A program made the translations under genes and the position numbers. The notes under the pieces were generated by a model that saw only the letters and a program-made list of their open reading frames with translations, ran no database searches and was not told the DNA's origin. 64,000 bases of DNA. Source: Granulibacter bethesdensis CGDNIH1 (lineage in GTDB: Bacteria > Pseudomonadota > Alphaproteobacteria > Acetobacterales > Acetobacteraceae). How positions within the stretch are numbered: the stretch's first letter is position 1; each line of letters opens with the position of its first letter. Below are positions 19,252 through 28,151 of this stretch, one piece after another. The stretch spans positions 2,602,501 to 2,666,500 of the forward strand of contig NC_008343.2 of the NCBI RefSeq assembly GCF_000014285.2. The letters are read 5' to 3'.

Positions 19252-22200
19252 AGCAGAGTTTCCGCCTGACGCCGCACGGCAGGATGGTCGATTTTCCCAC
19301 TGCCCATCAGGGGCAGCGAATCCACCGTCACGATCACCGCCGGGACCATCATTTCAGAGGCACCGGCTGCCTTGGCATGGGCCAGAAACACCTGTTTGGA
19401 CGCATCGGCCTGCGTGGTCAGCATCACAATCCTCTCCCCCTTGCGGCCATCCGGCAGGGAGGTGGCCGCCGACATCGCATCCGGCCAGAGATCGGAGGCG
19501 AGAGCCTCCACCGCCGCCAGCGAGATCATTTCCCCACCCAATTTTGCAAAACGTTTGGCACGGCCCTGAATGGTCACGAAGCCGTCCTCGCCGATGGTGA
19601 CGATATCCCCCGTATCGTGTTCACCTCCCGGTGGAGGCTCGATCACACCCGGTGCATCGGTGCGCAGATAGCCGAGCATCACATTCGGCCCCCGCACCCA
19701 CAGACGCCCGCCCGTCTCGACGCCTGCCACCGGCTCCAGACGCGGCACGATCCCGGGCAGCAAACGACCGACCGTGCCGTAACGATTGTGCATCGGCGTG
19801 TTCAAGGCCAGCACTGGGGAGGTCTCCGTTACGCCATAACCCTCCAGCACACGCACGCCGAATTTTTCCTCATAGACATGGCGGGTCGCGGCTTTTACCG
19901 GCTCCGCCCCTGCCACGACATAACGCAGGGCGCGCATATCATAGGGATGCGCCATACGCGCATACCCCATCAGAAACGTGTCCGTGCCCAACAGGATGGT
20001 CGCATTGGTGGCATAAATCAGCTCCGGCACGATGCGGTAGTGCAACGGCGAGGGATACAGATAGCTCGGCACCCCGAAAGACAATGGCAGCACCAGCCCC
20101 GCCATCAACCCGAAAGAGTGAAAAACGGGCAGTACATTGAACACCTTATCCTGCCGCCCGAAGTCGATCACTGCCGCCGTCTGCGCGGAGTTCGCCAGAA
20201 TATTCCGGTGGCTGATCACGACGCCTTTCGGCGTACCCTCCGAACCGGAGGTAAACAAAATAGCCGCCGGCGCATCAGGGTTCCGCCCCGGCACCAGTGC
20301 CCTGGATTTGGTCAGCACCCCGCGGATCTTGTCCCATTTGCTCAACCCGGCGCGCACATCTTCCAGATAGACGATGCGCTGGCTGGCAGAGAGGGCCTCG
20401 ATCACCGGCTCCAGCCCGGCCTTACTGATGAAAGCGCGGGAGGTAATCACTGTTTTCACCTGCGCAGCCCGGCAAGCCGCCAGCAGATTGGCCGCACCCG
20501 CCGTGAAGTTCAGCATCGCCGGAATCCGGCGCGCAGATTGCAGCGCGAAAAACGTCACCGCGGTTGCATTGGCGTTAGGCAGCAGAACGCCCAGCGCCTC
20601 ATCCGGCCCGGCATACACACTCAGCGCACGGCCCAGCACTGCCGCACCGGTCAGCAGGCGGCTGTAGGTCAGCGGACCGGTAACCGGATCCTCGATCGCC
20701 ACGCGCCGCCAGCCATGCAGGCAGGCCGCCTGTCGCACCGCCTCGAACAGTGTGTGATCGACCGGAGTCGTGCGCCAGATGAGATCGGTCATCACATCAT
20801 TCAGTGCACGGCCCGCAACCTCCCTGCGGCGACGACCGATCAGACCGGCGGGAACGTCCAGACGTTGCGGCGCCAGCGCCGTTATCCGCACCTTGGGGAA
20901 CAGGCGACGCGGTGCCTGTTTCCGGTTGAGGCGGCTGAACGGCGTGTATTCCAGACCGCTGAGCCGGACCGGAATGACGTCCGCCTCGCTCCGTTCCGCG
21001 ATCATCGCCGCGCCGTCATAGACCTTCATCAGGCTGCCGGTGACGGTGATGCGGCCCTCGGGGAAGATAATCAGCGGATCACCGGCTTTCACGGCATTGA
21101 TCAACGTGCGGGTGGCAAACGGCTTCGCCGGCTCGATCGGTAACGCCCGCACGAAGCGCAGGAAAGGTCGCACCCAAAATTTTTCAGACACGGAGCGATC
21201 AATCGCAAAAACCGGCTCCTGTTCCAGCAAGGCCAGAGACAGCACGGCATCCAGCCAGCTGACATGATTAAGCGCAATCACAGTACGCGGACCCGTGCGG
21301 GACAGATGTTCAGCCCCCTGCAACTCGACCCGATAGACGATGCGGAACAGCAGCCAGATCGCATCCCGCAGCGCATTGGTAGGCAAAAATGCCAGCGCCA
21401 GCCCGGCCACCACCAGACTGGCCATGCCGAGCAGTCCGAACAACACCCCGCTGCCCAAGCCCATCAGTTGCAGCACTGCCACTACCAGTCCGCCAGCGAC
21501 CATGCCTCCCGCTGAAACAATATTCGCAGCCGCCACGACGCGGGCTCGTTCGGATCTGGCGGCCCATGCCTGCAAGGCGGAAAAGGATGGCACGGCAATC
21601 AGACCGGCCGACACCGCCAGCAGGACCAGATCACCCATCACATGCGGCACACCGGGCTGCTGCAGGAACGTGCCGAGCGGCAGATCATGCCCTGTACCCG
21701 CCGGCACATGCGCGATCACCCGCCACAGATCGAGACCGGCCAGCCCTTGCAGAGCCGCCCCCAGCACCGAAGGCAGCAATGCGATCCGTCCGCCGCCCAG
21801 TGCCGCCGCCAGAAAGGAGCCGAGCGCCACGCTGATGGAAAACACCGTCAGCGACAGCGTCACGGCCAGTTCATTGCCATGCAGCACGGATTTCACAAGC
21901 GGCCCCAGCAACGACAGGCCCACCGCGCCCGATACCCAGAACCATGCGGCAATCAGCGCCGTCCGCCACAGCCGCTTTTCTTCCCATAACTGACGCAGCA
22001 GCGAACCGGTGGAGGCCAGGATATTGGCCCGGACCCGAAGCCCCGGGACCGCAACACCGGTCGCCGGAATACGCCGCGCAAACAGAAAGGAGAGCACGGC
22101 AAACAGTGTTACCAGCACGGCGAACACCGCAGGCGGTGCCCCCCTTGCCGCCAGTCCGCCAGCAACAGTGCCCAGCAGGATGGAAACGAAAGTCGCCGCC

Positions 22201-22664
22201 TCGATCAGCGCATTCGCAGCCCCCAGACGGGTCTGGGGCAAATGATCGGGCAAAATGGCGTATTTCACCGGCCCGAACAGGGCGGACAAAACACCGAAGC
22301 AAAACAGCGCCAGAAACAGCAAAGGCAAAGAGTGCAGCAGAAATCCCGTCACGGCCAGAAGCGCCGCCGGAATTTCCGCCGCCTTCAACCATGTGGCGAC
22401 ACGGGCCTTGTCATGTCCATCCGCCAGCTCTCCCGCCAGACCGGACAGCAGAAAAAACGGCGCGATGAATACCGCGCCCGCCAGAGTGACCAGAGCTTCC
22501 CCGCCATGCTGGGTACCCTGGTGACCACCGACACCCCAGAGGATCAGGAAGACCAGCGCATTTTTCAGAAAATTATCATTGAACGCCGCAAAAAACTGGC
22601 ACCAGAACAGCGGCGCAAAGGCCCGCTCGGCCAGCAACGGACGCCGCTCGGGCGGGCGCTCCAT
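19248..22664 (-). CDS. aas: Trimodular LplT-PlsC-Aas protein: lysophospholipid flippase / 2-acyl-GPE acyltransferase / acyl-ACP synthetase
   Basis: About 1138 residues with three fused modules. Residues 1-400 are an MFS/LplT-type transporter with twelve or so hydrophobic helices (FFAAFNDNFLKNALVFLILW). Residues about 430-620 are a PlsC acyltransferase with NHVSWLDAVL (HX4D) and FPEGRIT. Residues about 640-1130 are an AMP-forming acyl synthetase with LFTSGSEGTPKGVVISHRN and EGYGVTETSP. In E. coli LplT and Aas are separate and re-acylate lysophosphatidylethanolamine at the inner membrane. Fusion puts import and reacylation in one chain. The ATG at 22664 is preferred to the one at 22670 because AGAGGAG lies 6 nt upstream of it. 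Confidence 0.93.
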   Translation of the reverse strand: MERPPERRPLLAERAFAPLFWCQFFAAFNDNFLKNALVFLILWGVGGHQGTQHGGEALVTLAGAVFIAPFFLLSGLAGELADGHDKARVATWLKAAEIPAALLAVTGFLLHSLPLLFLALFCFGVLSALFGPVKYAILPDHLPQTRLGAANALIEAATFVSILLGTVAGGLAARGAPPAVFAVLVTLFAVLSFLFARRIPATGVAVPGLRVRANILASTGSLLRQLWEEKRLWRTALIAAWFWVSGAVGLSLLGPLVKSVLHGNELAVTLSLTVFSISVALGSFLAAALGGGRIALLPSVLGAALQGLAGLDLWRVIAHVPAGTGHDLPLGTFLQQPGVPHVMGDLVLLAVSAGLIAVPSFSALQAWAARSERARVVAAANIVSAGGMVAGGLVVAVLQLMGLGSGVLFGLLGMASLVVAGLALAFLPTNALRDAIWLLFRIVYRVELQGAEHLSRTGPRTVIALNHVSWLDAVLSLALLEQEPVFAIDRSVSEKFWVRPFLRFVRALPIEPAKPFATRTLINAVKAGDPLIIFPEGRITVTGSLMKVYDGAAMIAERSEADVIPVRLSGLEYTPFSRLNRKQAPRRLFPKVRITALAPQRLDVPAGLIGRRRREVAGRALNDVMTDLIWRTTPVDHTLFEAVRQAACLHGWRRVAIEDPVTGPLTYSRLLTGAAVLGRALSVYAGPDEALGVLLPNANATAVTFFALQSARRIPAMLNFTAGAANLLAACRAAQVKTVITSRAFISKAGLEPVIEALSASQRIVYLEDVRAGLSKWDKIRGVLTKSRALVPGRNPDAPAAILFTSGSEGTPKGVVISHRNILANSAQTAAVIDFGRQDKVFNVLPVFHSFGLMAGLVLPLSFGVPSYLYPSPLHYRIVPELIYATNATILLGTDTFLMGYARMAHPYDMRALRYVVAGAEPVKAATRHVYEEKFGVRVLEGYGVTETSPVLALNTPMHNRYGTVGRLLPGIVPRLEPVAGVETGGRLWVRGPNVMLGYLRTDAPGVIEPPPGGEHDTGDIVTIGEDGFVTIQGRAKRFAKLGGEMISLAAVEALASDLWPDAMSAATSLPDGRKGERIVMLTTQADASKQVFLAHAKAAGASEMMVPAVIVTVDSLPLMGSGKIDHPAVRRQAETLL

Positions 22665-22700
22665 GGTCATCTCCTCTGACGGGGTTCAGGCGCGGAAACG

Positions 22701-23153
22701 CTATTCGAGTTCGAGAGTGCTGGTGGGCAACGGACGGGCACGCCGATTTTCATCAATGGCGACAAACACGAACACGGCCCGCGTCACCTTGCGATAATCC
22801 TCCGCAACGCGGGGGCGTCGCCATGCTTCCACCGCAATCCGCATCGAACTGCGCCCGGTGGAGAGCAGCTTCGCATACAGGCTGACCTCATCACCCACCA
22901 CCACAGGCGCCAGAAAGGCGATCGAGTCGACAGCGACCGTGACGCAGCGGCCCCGCGCATAGCGTGTGGCCACGTTTCCGGCTGCCATATCCATCAGCGA
23001 CATCAGCCAGCCACCGAAAATATCACCGGCCGGATTCGTATCCGCCGGCATGGCGATAGTACGGATCATCGGCGGCTCGGCGGGCGGGCCTTCACCTTCG
23101 GACAGTTCAGGATCCGCAGAACGGGAGGAGGAGGTTAAGTCTGGATCGGACAT
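22701..23153 (-). CDS. Acyl-CoA thioesterase, YciA-type hotdog fold
   Basis: 150 residues. After a variable Ser/Glu/Pro-rich N-terminus of about 25 residues it has the YciA-type active-site motif DTNPAGDIFGGWLMSLMDMAAG and the hotdog strands VTVAVDSIAFLAPVVVGDEVSL and RRPRVAEDYRKVTRAVFVFVAID. These enzymes hydrolyse medium and long acyl-CoA. It lies 36 bp upstream of the aas gene on the same strand, so both probably belong to one lipid-turnover transcript. Confidence 0.92.
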   Translation of the reverse strand: MSDPDLTSSSRSADPELSEGEGPPAEPPMIRTIAMPADTNPAGDIFGGWLMSLMDMAAGNVATRYARGRCVTVAVDSIAFLAPVVVGDEVSLYAKLLSTGRSSMRIAVEAWRRPRVAEDYRKVTRAVFVFVAIDENRRARPLPTSTLELE

Positions 23154-23280
23154 TCGAACCTTCGCTTTTTTCCGGCTGTCACCTGGTGACAGGTCAGGAA
23201 AAGGGAGGCACCCTCTCCCCTGACCGGGTTATTCGATCCTATCCTGTTGCATCCCTTCATGCCGGTCCAGAGTCAGAACC

Positions 23281-23310
23281 GCCAAAAATCTCACGGCCAA
23301 AAATCTCACG
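23281..23310. repeat. Perfect 15-bp tandem duplication
   Basis: GCCAAAAATCTCACG occurs twice head to tail (23281-23295 and 23296-23310). It lies in the 221-bp gap between the divergent yciA-like and nitroreductase genes, which otherwise contains no recognised element. It could be a duplicated regulator site or simple slippage. Confidence 0.85.
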
Positions 23311-23374
23311 GATCGCATGGCTGACAGGCCGCTTGACGGCAGGGCAAGGCCATTGCCACATCCGATCCAGTGAC

Positions 23375-24049
23375 ATGAGCAGTACCATGACCGATACAGC
23401 GACACCTTCCCAGCCTGACAACTCTCCTGACAACCCTGCCAATGCCCTCCTCCACCCGGAACTGCCTGCCCTTGATGAAAGGCTGGCAACCTCCCTGTTT
23501 CGGGACGGGCGGAGCTTCGACCGATGGAAACCGTTGCCGGTCAGCGATGAAACCCTGCGCACTGTTTATGATCTGGCCCGGCTCGGCCCGACATCCGGCA
23601 ATTCCTGTCCGGCCCGGTTCGTTTTCATCCGTCATCCGGAAGCAAAACAGAAACTGCGCCCGGCCCTGTCCAGCGGGAATGTCGAAAAGACCATGCAGGC
23701 GCCGGTAACGGTCATCGTCGCTCATGATCCGTTGTTTTACGATAGGCTGCCGCATTTGTGGCCTTACGAGGATGCCCGCGACTGGTTCGTGCATAACGCG
23801 GCACTGGCTGAAGAAACCGCGATCCGGAATGCCACCCTGCAAGGGGCCTATCTGCTGTTGGCTGCCCGTGCGGTCGGGCTGGATGCCGGCCCCATGTCGG
23901 GTTTCGACCGGGCAAAGGTCGATGCCGCTTTTCTGATGCCGCAGGGTTGGCGCAGCGAATTTCTGATCAATCTCGGCTATGGCGATCCTGAAGACCTCCC
24001 TCCCCGTGCACCGCGTCTGACATTCAAGGAAGCTTGCGAGATCCTGTAA
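23375..24049 (+). CDS. Nitroreductase-family protein, malonic semialdehyde reductase RutE-like
   Basis: 224 residues from the ATG at 23375 (another ATG in frame at 23387). The body matches the RutE/HadB branch of nitroreductases: ERLATSLFRDGRSFDRW, RLGPTSGNSCPARFVFI (FMN binding), HNAALAEETAIRNATLQGAYLLLAARAVGLDAGPMSGFD and FLINLGYGD. In E. coli RutE reduces malonic semialdehyde to 3-hydroxypropionate in uracil degradation. No other rut gene is nearby, so the substrate here is open. A 25-residue Asp/Pro-rich N-terminal extension is unusual. It converges with phoR. Confidence 0.88.
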   Translation: MSSTMTDTATPSQPDNSPDNPANALLHPELPALDERLATSLFRDGRSFDRWKPLPVSDETLRTVYDLARLGPTSGNSCPARFVFIRHPEAKQKLRPALSSGNVEKTMQAPVTVIVAHDPLFYDRLPHLWPYEDARDWFVHNAALAEETAIRNATLQGAYLLLAARAVGLDAGPMSGFDRAKVDAAFLMPQGWRSEFLINLGYGDPEDLPPRAPRLTFKEACEIL

Positions 24050-24067
24050 TCCTTGTTTTCTAACGGC

Positions 24068-25627
24068 CTACAGCGACACCGCACTGTCCTGGTGGGGCAA
24101 ACGAGCCTGAAAAGCGGATGAGGCCAGCCCATTACCTGAATCCCCGACAGCTGGATCATTGTCTCTGGACAGTATGTAGGGCGGTGATTTTTCCCACACG
24201 GGAATCCAAAAAGCGAAAGTGCTGCCTTTGCCCTGCTCGCTCTCGATGAATAACTGCCCGCGATGACGGTTGATGATGTGCTTGATGATCGCCAGGCCCA
24301 GCCCGGTACCGCTGGCCGCACGGGACCGTGCCTTGTCCACCCGGTAGAATCGTTCCGTCAGGCGCGGCAGGTGCATGCGTGCAATACCGGGACCATCATC
24401 CCCGACCTTCACCAGCACACCCCGCCGTTTCAGGCCGTAAGAATTCAGGGAAACATCCTGATCAGGCTGCGCAGTCAGGGTGCCCGTCTCAAAGCCGGTC
24501 TCGATCGCGGTGATCGTGACTTCTCCGCCGTCACGCCCGTATTTGATAGCATTGTCCAACAGATTCTGCAGAACCTGTGTCAACTGATCCGCATCCCCGG
24601 CCACTTTCGACAGAGGCGGCAGGTTCAGCTGCAATCGCATGTTCCGCTCCTGAAGGCGCGGCTCGAACGCCTCGATCTGACGTTCAATCAGTTCATTCAG
24701 CAGCACCGGGCGGTCCGGACGCTGGTGCTCCATCAGTTCGATCCGGGACAGGCTGAGCAGATCATCGATCAGCCGGTTCATCCGCTCCGCCTGCTCTGCC
24801 ATGATGCCCAGAAAACGGGCCTGCGCTGGAAGATCTTCGGCGGCAGGGCCACGTAAGGTCTCGATAAAACCGATCAGGCTGGCAAGCGGCGTGCGCAACT
24901 CATGGCTGGCATTGGCAACGAAATCGGCCCGCATTCGCTCAACCGCCGCCTCCCGCGAGCGGTCTGACAGAACCAGCAGGGCATTACCGGTTTTCTGAGG
25001 ATCAGGCTCCAGATGCAGGATGGTTGCCTCGACCTCCCGCTGCATCGGCGCAGCCAACACGATACGGGCATTCTGGCGGGTACGGGTTTCATAGGCTTTC
25101 GTCACCGCCGCCTGAATACCCGGATGACGCAGCACCGCCGGAAGATCATGGCCAAAAGTCGTGCGGGCCGCCTCGTTACGGCGCGCAGGCAGGCGGCGCT
25201 CGTCCAGAATGATCAGCGGATCAGGCAGTTTTTCAACAATCGTTTCGTTCAGCAGGGCGCGATCATCGGCAGCCGCCACCTGCAATGCGAAAGCGCCGGT
25301 TACACGGCGGGTTTCTGCCCTCAACCAATGCGGCGCACCCCATGCCACCGGACCATCGTTCATCGCTTCCGGCTTCACGCCGTCACCCGCACGAAGGGCG
25401 GTATACAAGCCTCGCAGTTCAATAACCCGCGATCCGGCTGCCGACAGGGCCAATGCCATGATGATCAACGCGGTGATCGCACACTCCCGCCAGGCCAGAA
25501 GCTGAAACGCGGCCAATCCGCCCAGCAACAGCAGAAAGGGCAGACTGAGCCGGGCAGCCGTCAGCCAGAACAACATCATGCCCGGCGGTTTGATCGCCGG
25601 AGGGGGAGGAGGAAAAGTCAGGGGCAC
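24068..25627 (-). CDS. phoR: PhoR-like membrane sensor histidine kinase
   Basis: 519 residues from a GTG at 25627 (ATGs at 25579 and 25576 are alternatives; no clear SD for any). Two closely spaced hydrophobic segments (about residues 18-40 and 46-64) leave almost no periplasmic loop, as in PhoR. A PAS-like region (LPDPLIILDERR) follows, then HisKA with FVANASHELRTPLASLIGFIE (phospho-acceptor His), and HATPase_c with N-box LLDNAIKYG, KVGDDGPGI and GTGLGLAIIKHI. PhoR senses phosphate limitation through the Pst system. No phoB or pst gene is adjacent in the window, so the assignment rests on architecture. Confidence 0.82.
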   Translation of the reverse strand: MPLTFPPPPPAIKPPGMMLFWLTAARLSLPFLLLLGGLAAFQLLAWRECAITALIIMALALSAAGSRVIELRGLYTALRAGDGVKPEAMNDGPVAWGAPHWLRAETRRVTGAFALQVAAADDRALLNETIVEKLPDPLIILDERRLPARRNEAARTTFGHDLPAVLRHPGIQAAVTKAYETRTRQNARIVLAAPMQREVEATILHLEPDPQKTGNALLVLSDRSREAAVERMRADFVANASHELRTPLASLIGFIETLRGPAAEDLPAQARFLGIMAEQAERMNRLIDDLLSLSRIELMEHQRPDRPVLLNELIERQIEAFEPRLQERNMRLQLNLPPLSKVAGDADQLTQVLQNLLDNAIKYGRDGGEVTITAIETGFETGTLTAQPDQDVSLNSYGLKRRGVLVKVGDDGPGIARMHLPRLTERFYRVDKARSRAASGTGLGLAIIKHIINRHRGQLFIESEQGKGSTFAFWIPVWEKSPPYILSRDNDPAVGDSGNGLASSAFQARLPHQDSAVSL

Positions 25628-25685
25628 AGGAGCAGGCTCAATGAAAACAGGGCGTCAGCCTAGCGCATTGACGCGCCAGGCGGCA

Positions 25686-25700
25686 GTCACACCGTGTGAC
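25686..25700. promoter_or_regulatory. 7-1-7 palindrome upstream of phoR
   Basis: GTCACAC and GTGTGAC flank one C, about 60 bp before the phoR start and 38 bp beyond the stop of the lpoA-like gene. It could be an operator of the phoR promoter. The 11-bp direct-repeat spacing of a classical Pho box is not present. Confidence 0.35.
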
Positions 25701-25737
25701 ACTTCAAACACAATGACACCAGCGCCCGGCTCTATCG

Positions 25738-26958
25738 TCAGCTCCCGGTAGAGTTCAGCGTCTGCGGGGCCGGTTCGATCATTTTGGGACTGCCCGATTC
25801 GATCTCATACAGAGCCAGCCCGCGGCTGACCTTTCCATCCGGATGCAGCACCAGAACCCCATCCACGCCCGCAAATCCGGCCGGCCGGGTCAGGCTGTCC
25901 GCCGACACGCTGCCTTCACTGGCAATGACCCGTGCGATGGAGGCAGCATCATAGGCCAGATCCTGCAACGCCAACGGCGCCGAGCCGTATTTCGTCTGGT
26001 AACGCTGCACATAATCGGTGCGCGTGGCCTGATCGGGGGCAGCATACCATGCGCCGTTCAACGTATCGCCGGAACCGGCGCGAGCGCGCTCTGAAGACCA
26101 CAGCGCAGGCCCCATGATACGCACGGTTGGCGTGTTGATATCATAGTAGGGCAGCAGGCTGCCGATCTCGGCCAGACGGGTTCCGACATCCGCCAGCAGC
26201 AGCGCATCGAAAGGCGGTGGCGGAACGGAATTACGGGACAGCTCTGCCGCCAGTTTGCGATCACCATTCTTTTTGGCCTCGCGGATTTTCTGCTCCAGTG
26301 GCCCGCGGCGGCTGGCATAGCCGGACAGATCACGCACGGTGGCGTTCATGGCCTCCATTCCGCCGGAGTAATGCCGCACCGTGGCATCCGGCGCAAACTG
26401 CACCAGCGCCCGGCCCATGGCAGAGCCCAGTTCGGTATTCGGCAACAGAGCCGCGATATGAGTCTTGCCCTGGGCGCGTGCGGCCTGCACCAGCCGCTCT
26501 ACCTGCTGATCGGGGGTCAGCCCCATCACCCATATACCGGGCTGGGCCTGGGCCGGACTGGAGGTAAAGGCGAGCACTGGTATCCCGGCCTGCCGTGCCG
26601 GCCCTGCCGCCGCGCCTGTTTCCGCCGCGCTGAACGGGCCAAGAATCATGTAGGCACCGCCCGCCACCGCCGCCTGTGCAGCCTGTGCCGCCCCGTTGGG
26701 CGTGCCATGCGTATCAATCGGCTCCAGACGTGGAGAACCGGGGACATCAAGCGCCAGCTGTGCCGCCTTGAGCATCGCCTGCCCACGCGCAGCGTCGGGA
26801 CCGGAGAGCGGCAACAGAATCGCCAGATGGTCCAGTTTACCGCTACCTTGCCCTGCGCTACCGCTGAGACGGAGTGGGCCGCTTACCCCTGAAAGGGTGT
26901 TCGAGCACCCCGCCAGTGCCAGACTGGCCACGAGGAGAGACAATGTCCGACGCCGCAT
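25738..26958 (-). CDS. Penicillin-binding protein activator, LpoA/YraM-like lipoprotein
   Basis: 406 residues. A lipoprotein signal MRRRTLSLLVASLALAGCS has its lipobox Cys at 18. A periplasmic-binding fold follows: AILLPLSGPDAARGQAMLKAA, then GGAYMILGPFSAAETGAAAGPARQAGIPVLAFTSSP, FDALLLADVGTRLAEIGSLLPYYDI and LQDLAYDAASIARVIASE. LpoA activates PBP1A from the outer membrane in enterobacteria. The ATG at 26958 is preceded by AAAGGGGA. The start overlaps the divergent rsmI start by 16 bp, echoing the yraL-yraM neighbourhood of E. coli. Confidence 0.88.
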   Translation of the reverse strand: MRRRTLSLLVASLALAGCSNTLSGVSGPLRLSGSAGQGSGKLDHLAILLPLSGPDAARGQAMLKAAQLALDVPGSPRLEPIDTHGTPNGAAQAAQAAVAGGAYMILGPFSAAETGAAAGPARQAGIPVLAFTSSPAQAQPGIWVMGLTPDQQVERLVQAARAQGKTHIAALLPNTELGSAMGRALVQFAPDATVRHYSGGMEAMNATVRDLSGYASRRGPLEQKIREAKKNGDRKLAAELSRNSVPPPPFDALLLADVGTRLAEIGSLLPYYDINTPTVRIMGPALWSSERARAGSGDTLNGAWYAAPDQATRTDYVQRYQTKYGSAPLALQDLAYDAASIARVIASEGSVSADSLTRPAGFAGVDGVLVLHPDGKVSRGLALYEIESGSPKMIEPAPQTLNSTGS

Positions 26959-27950
26959 GCGATCCCCTTTCCACCGGTGCATCCCTGCCCGATGCCCATA
27001 CCCGGCAGGCAAACGCAGAGAACCCGGCCATTGTTGCACAACCCGCCCGAACGACGGAACAGGACGATCCGGACGAACAGACCCGCGCTCTTCCCGCTGG
27101 TCTTGCACCTTCCGGTCTTGTGCTCGTCTCCACGCCGATCGGCAACCTCCAGGATATGTCGGCACGGGGCATTGAGACACTCAGACATGCCGATATGATC
27201 CTGTGCGAGGACACTCGCACCACCACCCGCCTCTGCACCGCTTTCGGCATCAACCGCCGTCTGGAAGCCCTGCATGAGCATAATGAGGAAGCCCGGATTC
27301 CCGCGCTGCTGGGCCTGATGCGGGCCGGGAAGCGGCTGGCGCTGGTCTCGGATGCCGGGACGCCTCTGGTCTCCGATCCCGGATTTCGCCTGGTACGCGC
27401 CGCCATCGCGGAAGGGTTGCCGGTGACCGGCATTCCCGGCGCCAATGCCGCCCTGCTGGCGCTGACCCTGTCCGGCCTGCCGCCGCATCCCTTCCTGTTT
27501 CTGGGCTTCCCCGCCCCGAAGGAAGCCGCGCGGCGCACCGGCTTTACCACCTTACGGGCGGCAGAGGCGGCCGGGCTGAACGCCACCATGATCTGGCACG
27601 AAGCCCCGCACCGGCTGGCAGCCTGCCTGCACGACATGCTGGCCGTTTTCGGGGATCGCCCCGCCGCCGTCGCGCGGGAATTGACCAAGCGGTTCGAGGA
27701 AGTCCGACGCGGCTCTCTCTCCGACCTCGTCCAGCATTATCAGGCCCATGAAGCCCGCGGCGAGATCACCGTTCTGCTCGGCCCCGCCCCTGCCGAACAG
27801 GCCACAGCGCAGGATCTGGATACCGCCCTGTTGCAGGCGCTGGAAACCCACAGCGTCAAGGATGCGGCCGCCCTGGTGGCCACCGCCATCGCCATGCCGC
27901 GCAAGCAGGTTTATGCGCGCGCGTTACAGCTTCAGCAGCAGTCGAAATGA
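26943..27950 (+). CDS. rsmI: 16S rRNA (cytidine(1402)-2'-O)-methyltransferase
   Basis: 335 residues. After about 55 variable residues the tetrapyrrole-methylase fold begins: GLVLVSTPIGNLQDMSARGIETLRHADMILCEDTRTT. It continues with HEHNEEARIPALLGLMRAGKRLALVSDAGTPLVSDPG, PGANAALLALTLSGLPPHPFLFLGF and HEAPHRLAACLHDM. RsmI methylates the 2'-O of C1402 in the ribosomal P-site. The ATG at 26943 is supported by GAGGAGAGAC directly upstream. Its first 16 bp overlap the divergent lpoA-like gene. The N-terminal extension (PEST-like, Asp/Glu/Ala/Pro) is longer than in E. coli. Confidence 0.96.
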   Translation: MSDAACDPLSTGASLPDAHTRQANAENPAIVAQPARTTEQDDPDEQTRALPAGLAPSGLVLVSTPIGNLQDMSARGIETLRHADMILCEDTRTTTRLCTAFGINRRLEALHEHNEEARIPALLGLMRAGKRLALVSDAGTPLVSDPGFRLVRAAIAEGLPVTGIPGANAALLALTLSGLPPHPFLFLGFPAPKEAARRTGFTTLRAAEAAGLNATMIWHEAPHRLAACLHDMLAVFGDRPAAVARELTKRFEEVRRGSLSDLVQHYQAHEARGEITVLLGPAPAEQATAQDLDTALLQALETHSVKDAAALVATAIAMPRKQVYARALQLQQQSK

Positions 27951-27973
27951 TGCGATGAGGACAGCGAGGGGAG

Positions 27974-28050
27974 TGGTGTCCCCGGCGGGATTCGAACCCA
28001 CGGCCCCAGGATTAGGAATCCTGTGCTCTATCCTGCTGAGCTACGGAGAC
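27974..28050 (-). tRNA. tRNA-Arg (anticodon CCU), 77 nt including encoded CCA
   Basis: Read on the minus strand, the acceptor strands GTCTCCG and CGGGGAC pair with one G-U, followed by discriminator A and genomic CCA. The D-arm GCTC..GAGC, anticodon stem CAGGA/TCCTG with loop TTCCTAA (anticodon CCT), and the T-loop GTTCGAATCC are all present. It sits between rsmI and the dipeptidase gene. No direct repeat of its 3' end is evident downstream, so there is no sign of an integrated element. Confidence 0.97.
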
Positions 28051-28151
28051 AGTGTTTCCCATCATACCCGATCCTGAAATTCTTGCTACCCCGCGCCACC
28101 TCAAGCAGCGCCCCACGGCAGCACCGTCTTGACTTCGTCCGGTGAGCGCCG

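Noticed and set aside
19035-21143. 702-codon open frame antisense to the LplT-PlsC-Aas gene
   Set aside because: Opposite strand carries unmistakable catalytic motifs; this frame has none.
25686-25700. Pho box for phoR autoregulation
   Set aside because: The site is an inverted repeat, and the TGTCAT-like copies nearby are not spaced by 11 bp as PhoB sites require.
27974-28050. tRNA-Arg as attachment site of an integrated element
   Set aside because: No integrase and no repeat of the tRNA 3' end was seen on either side within the window.
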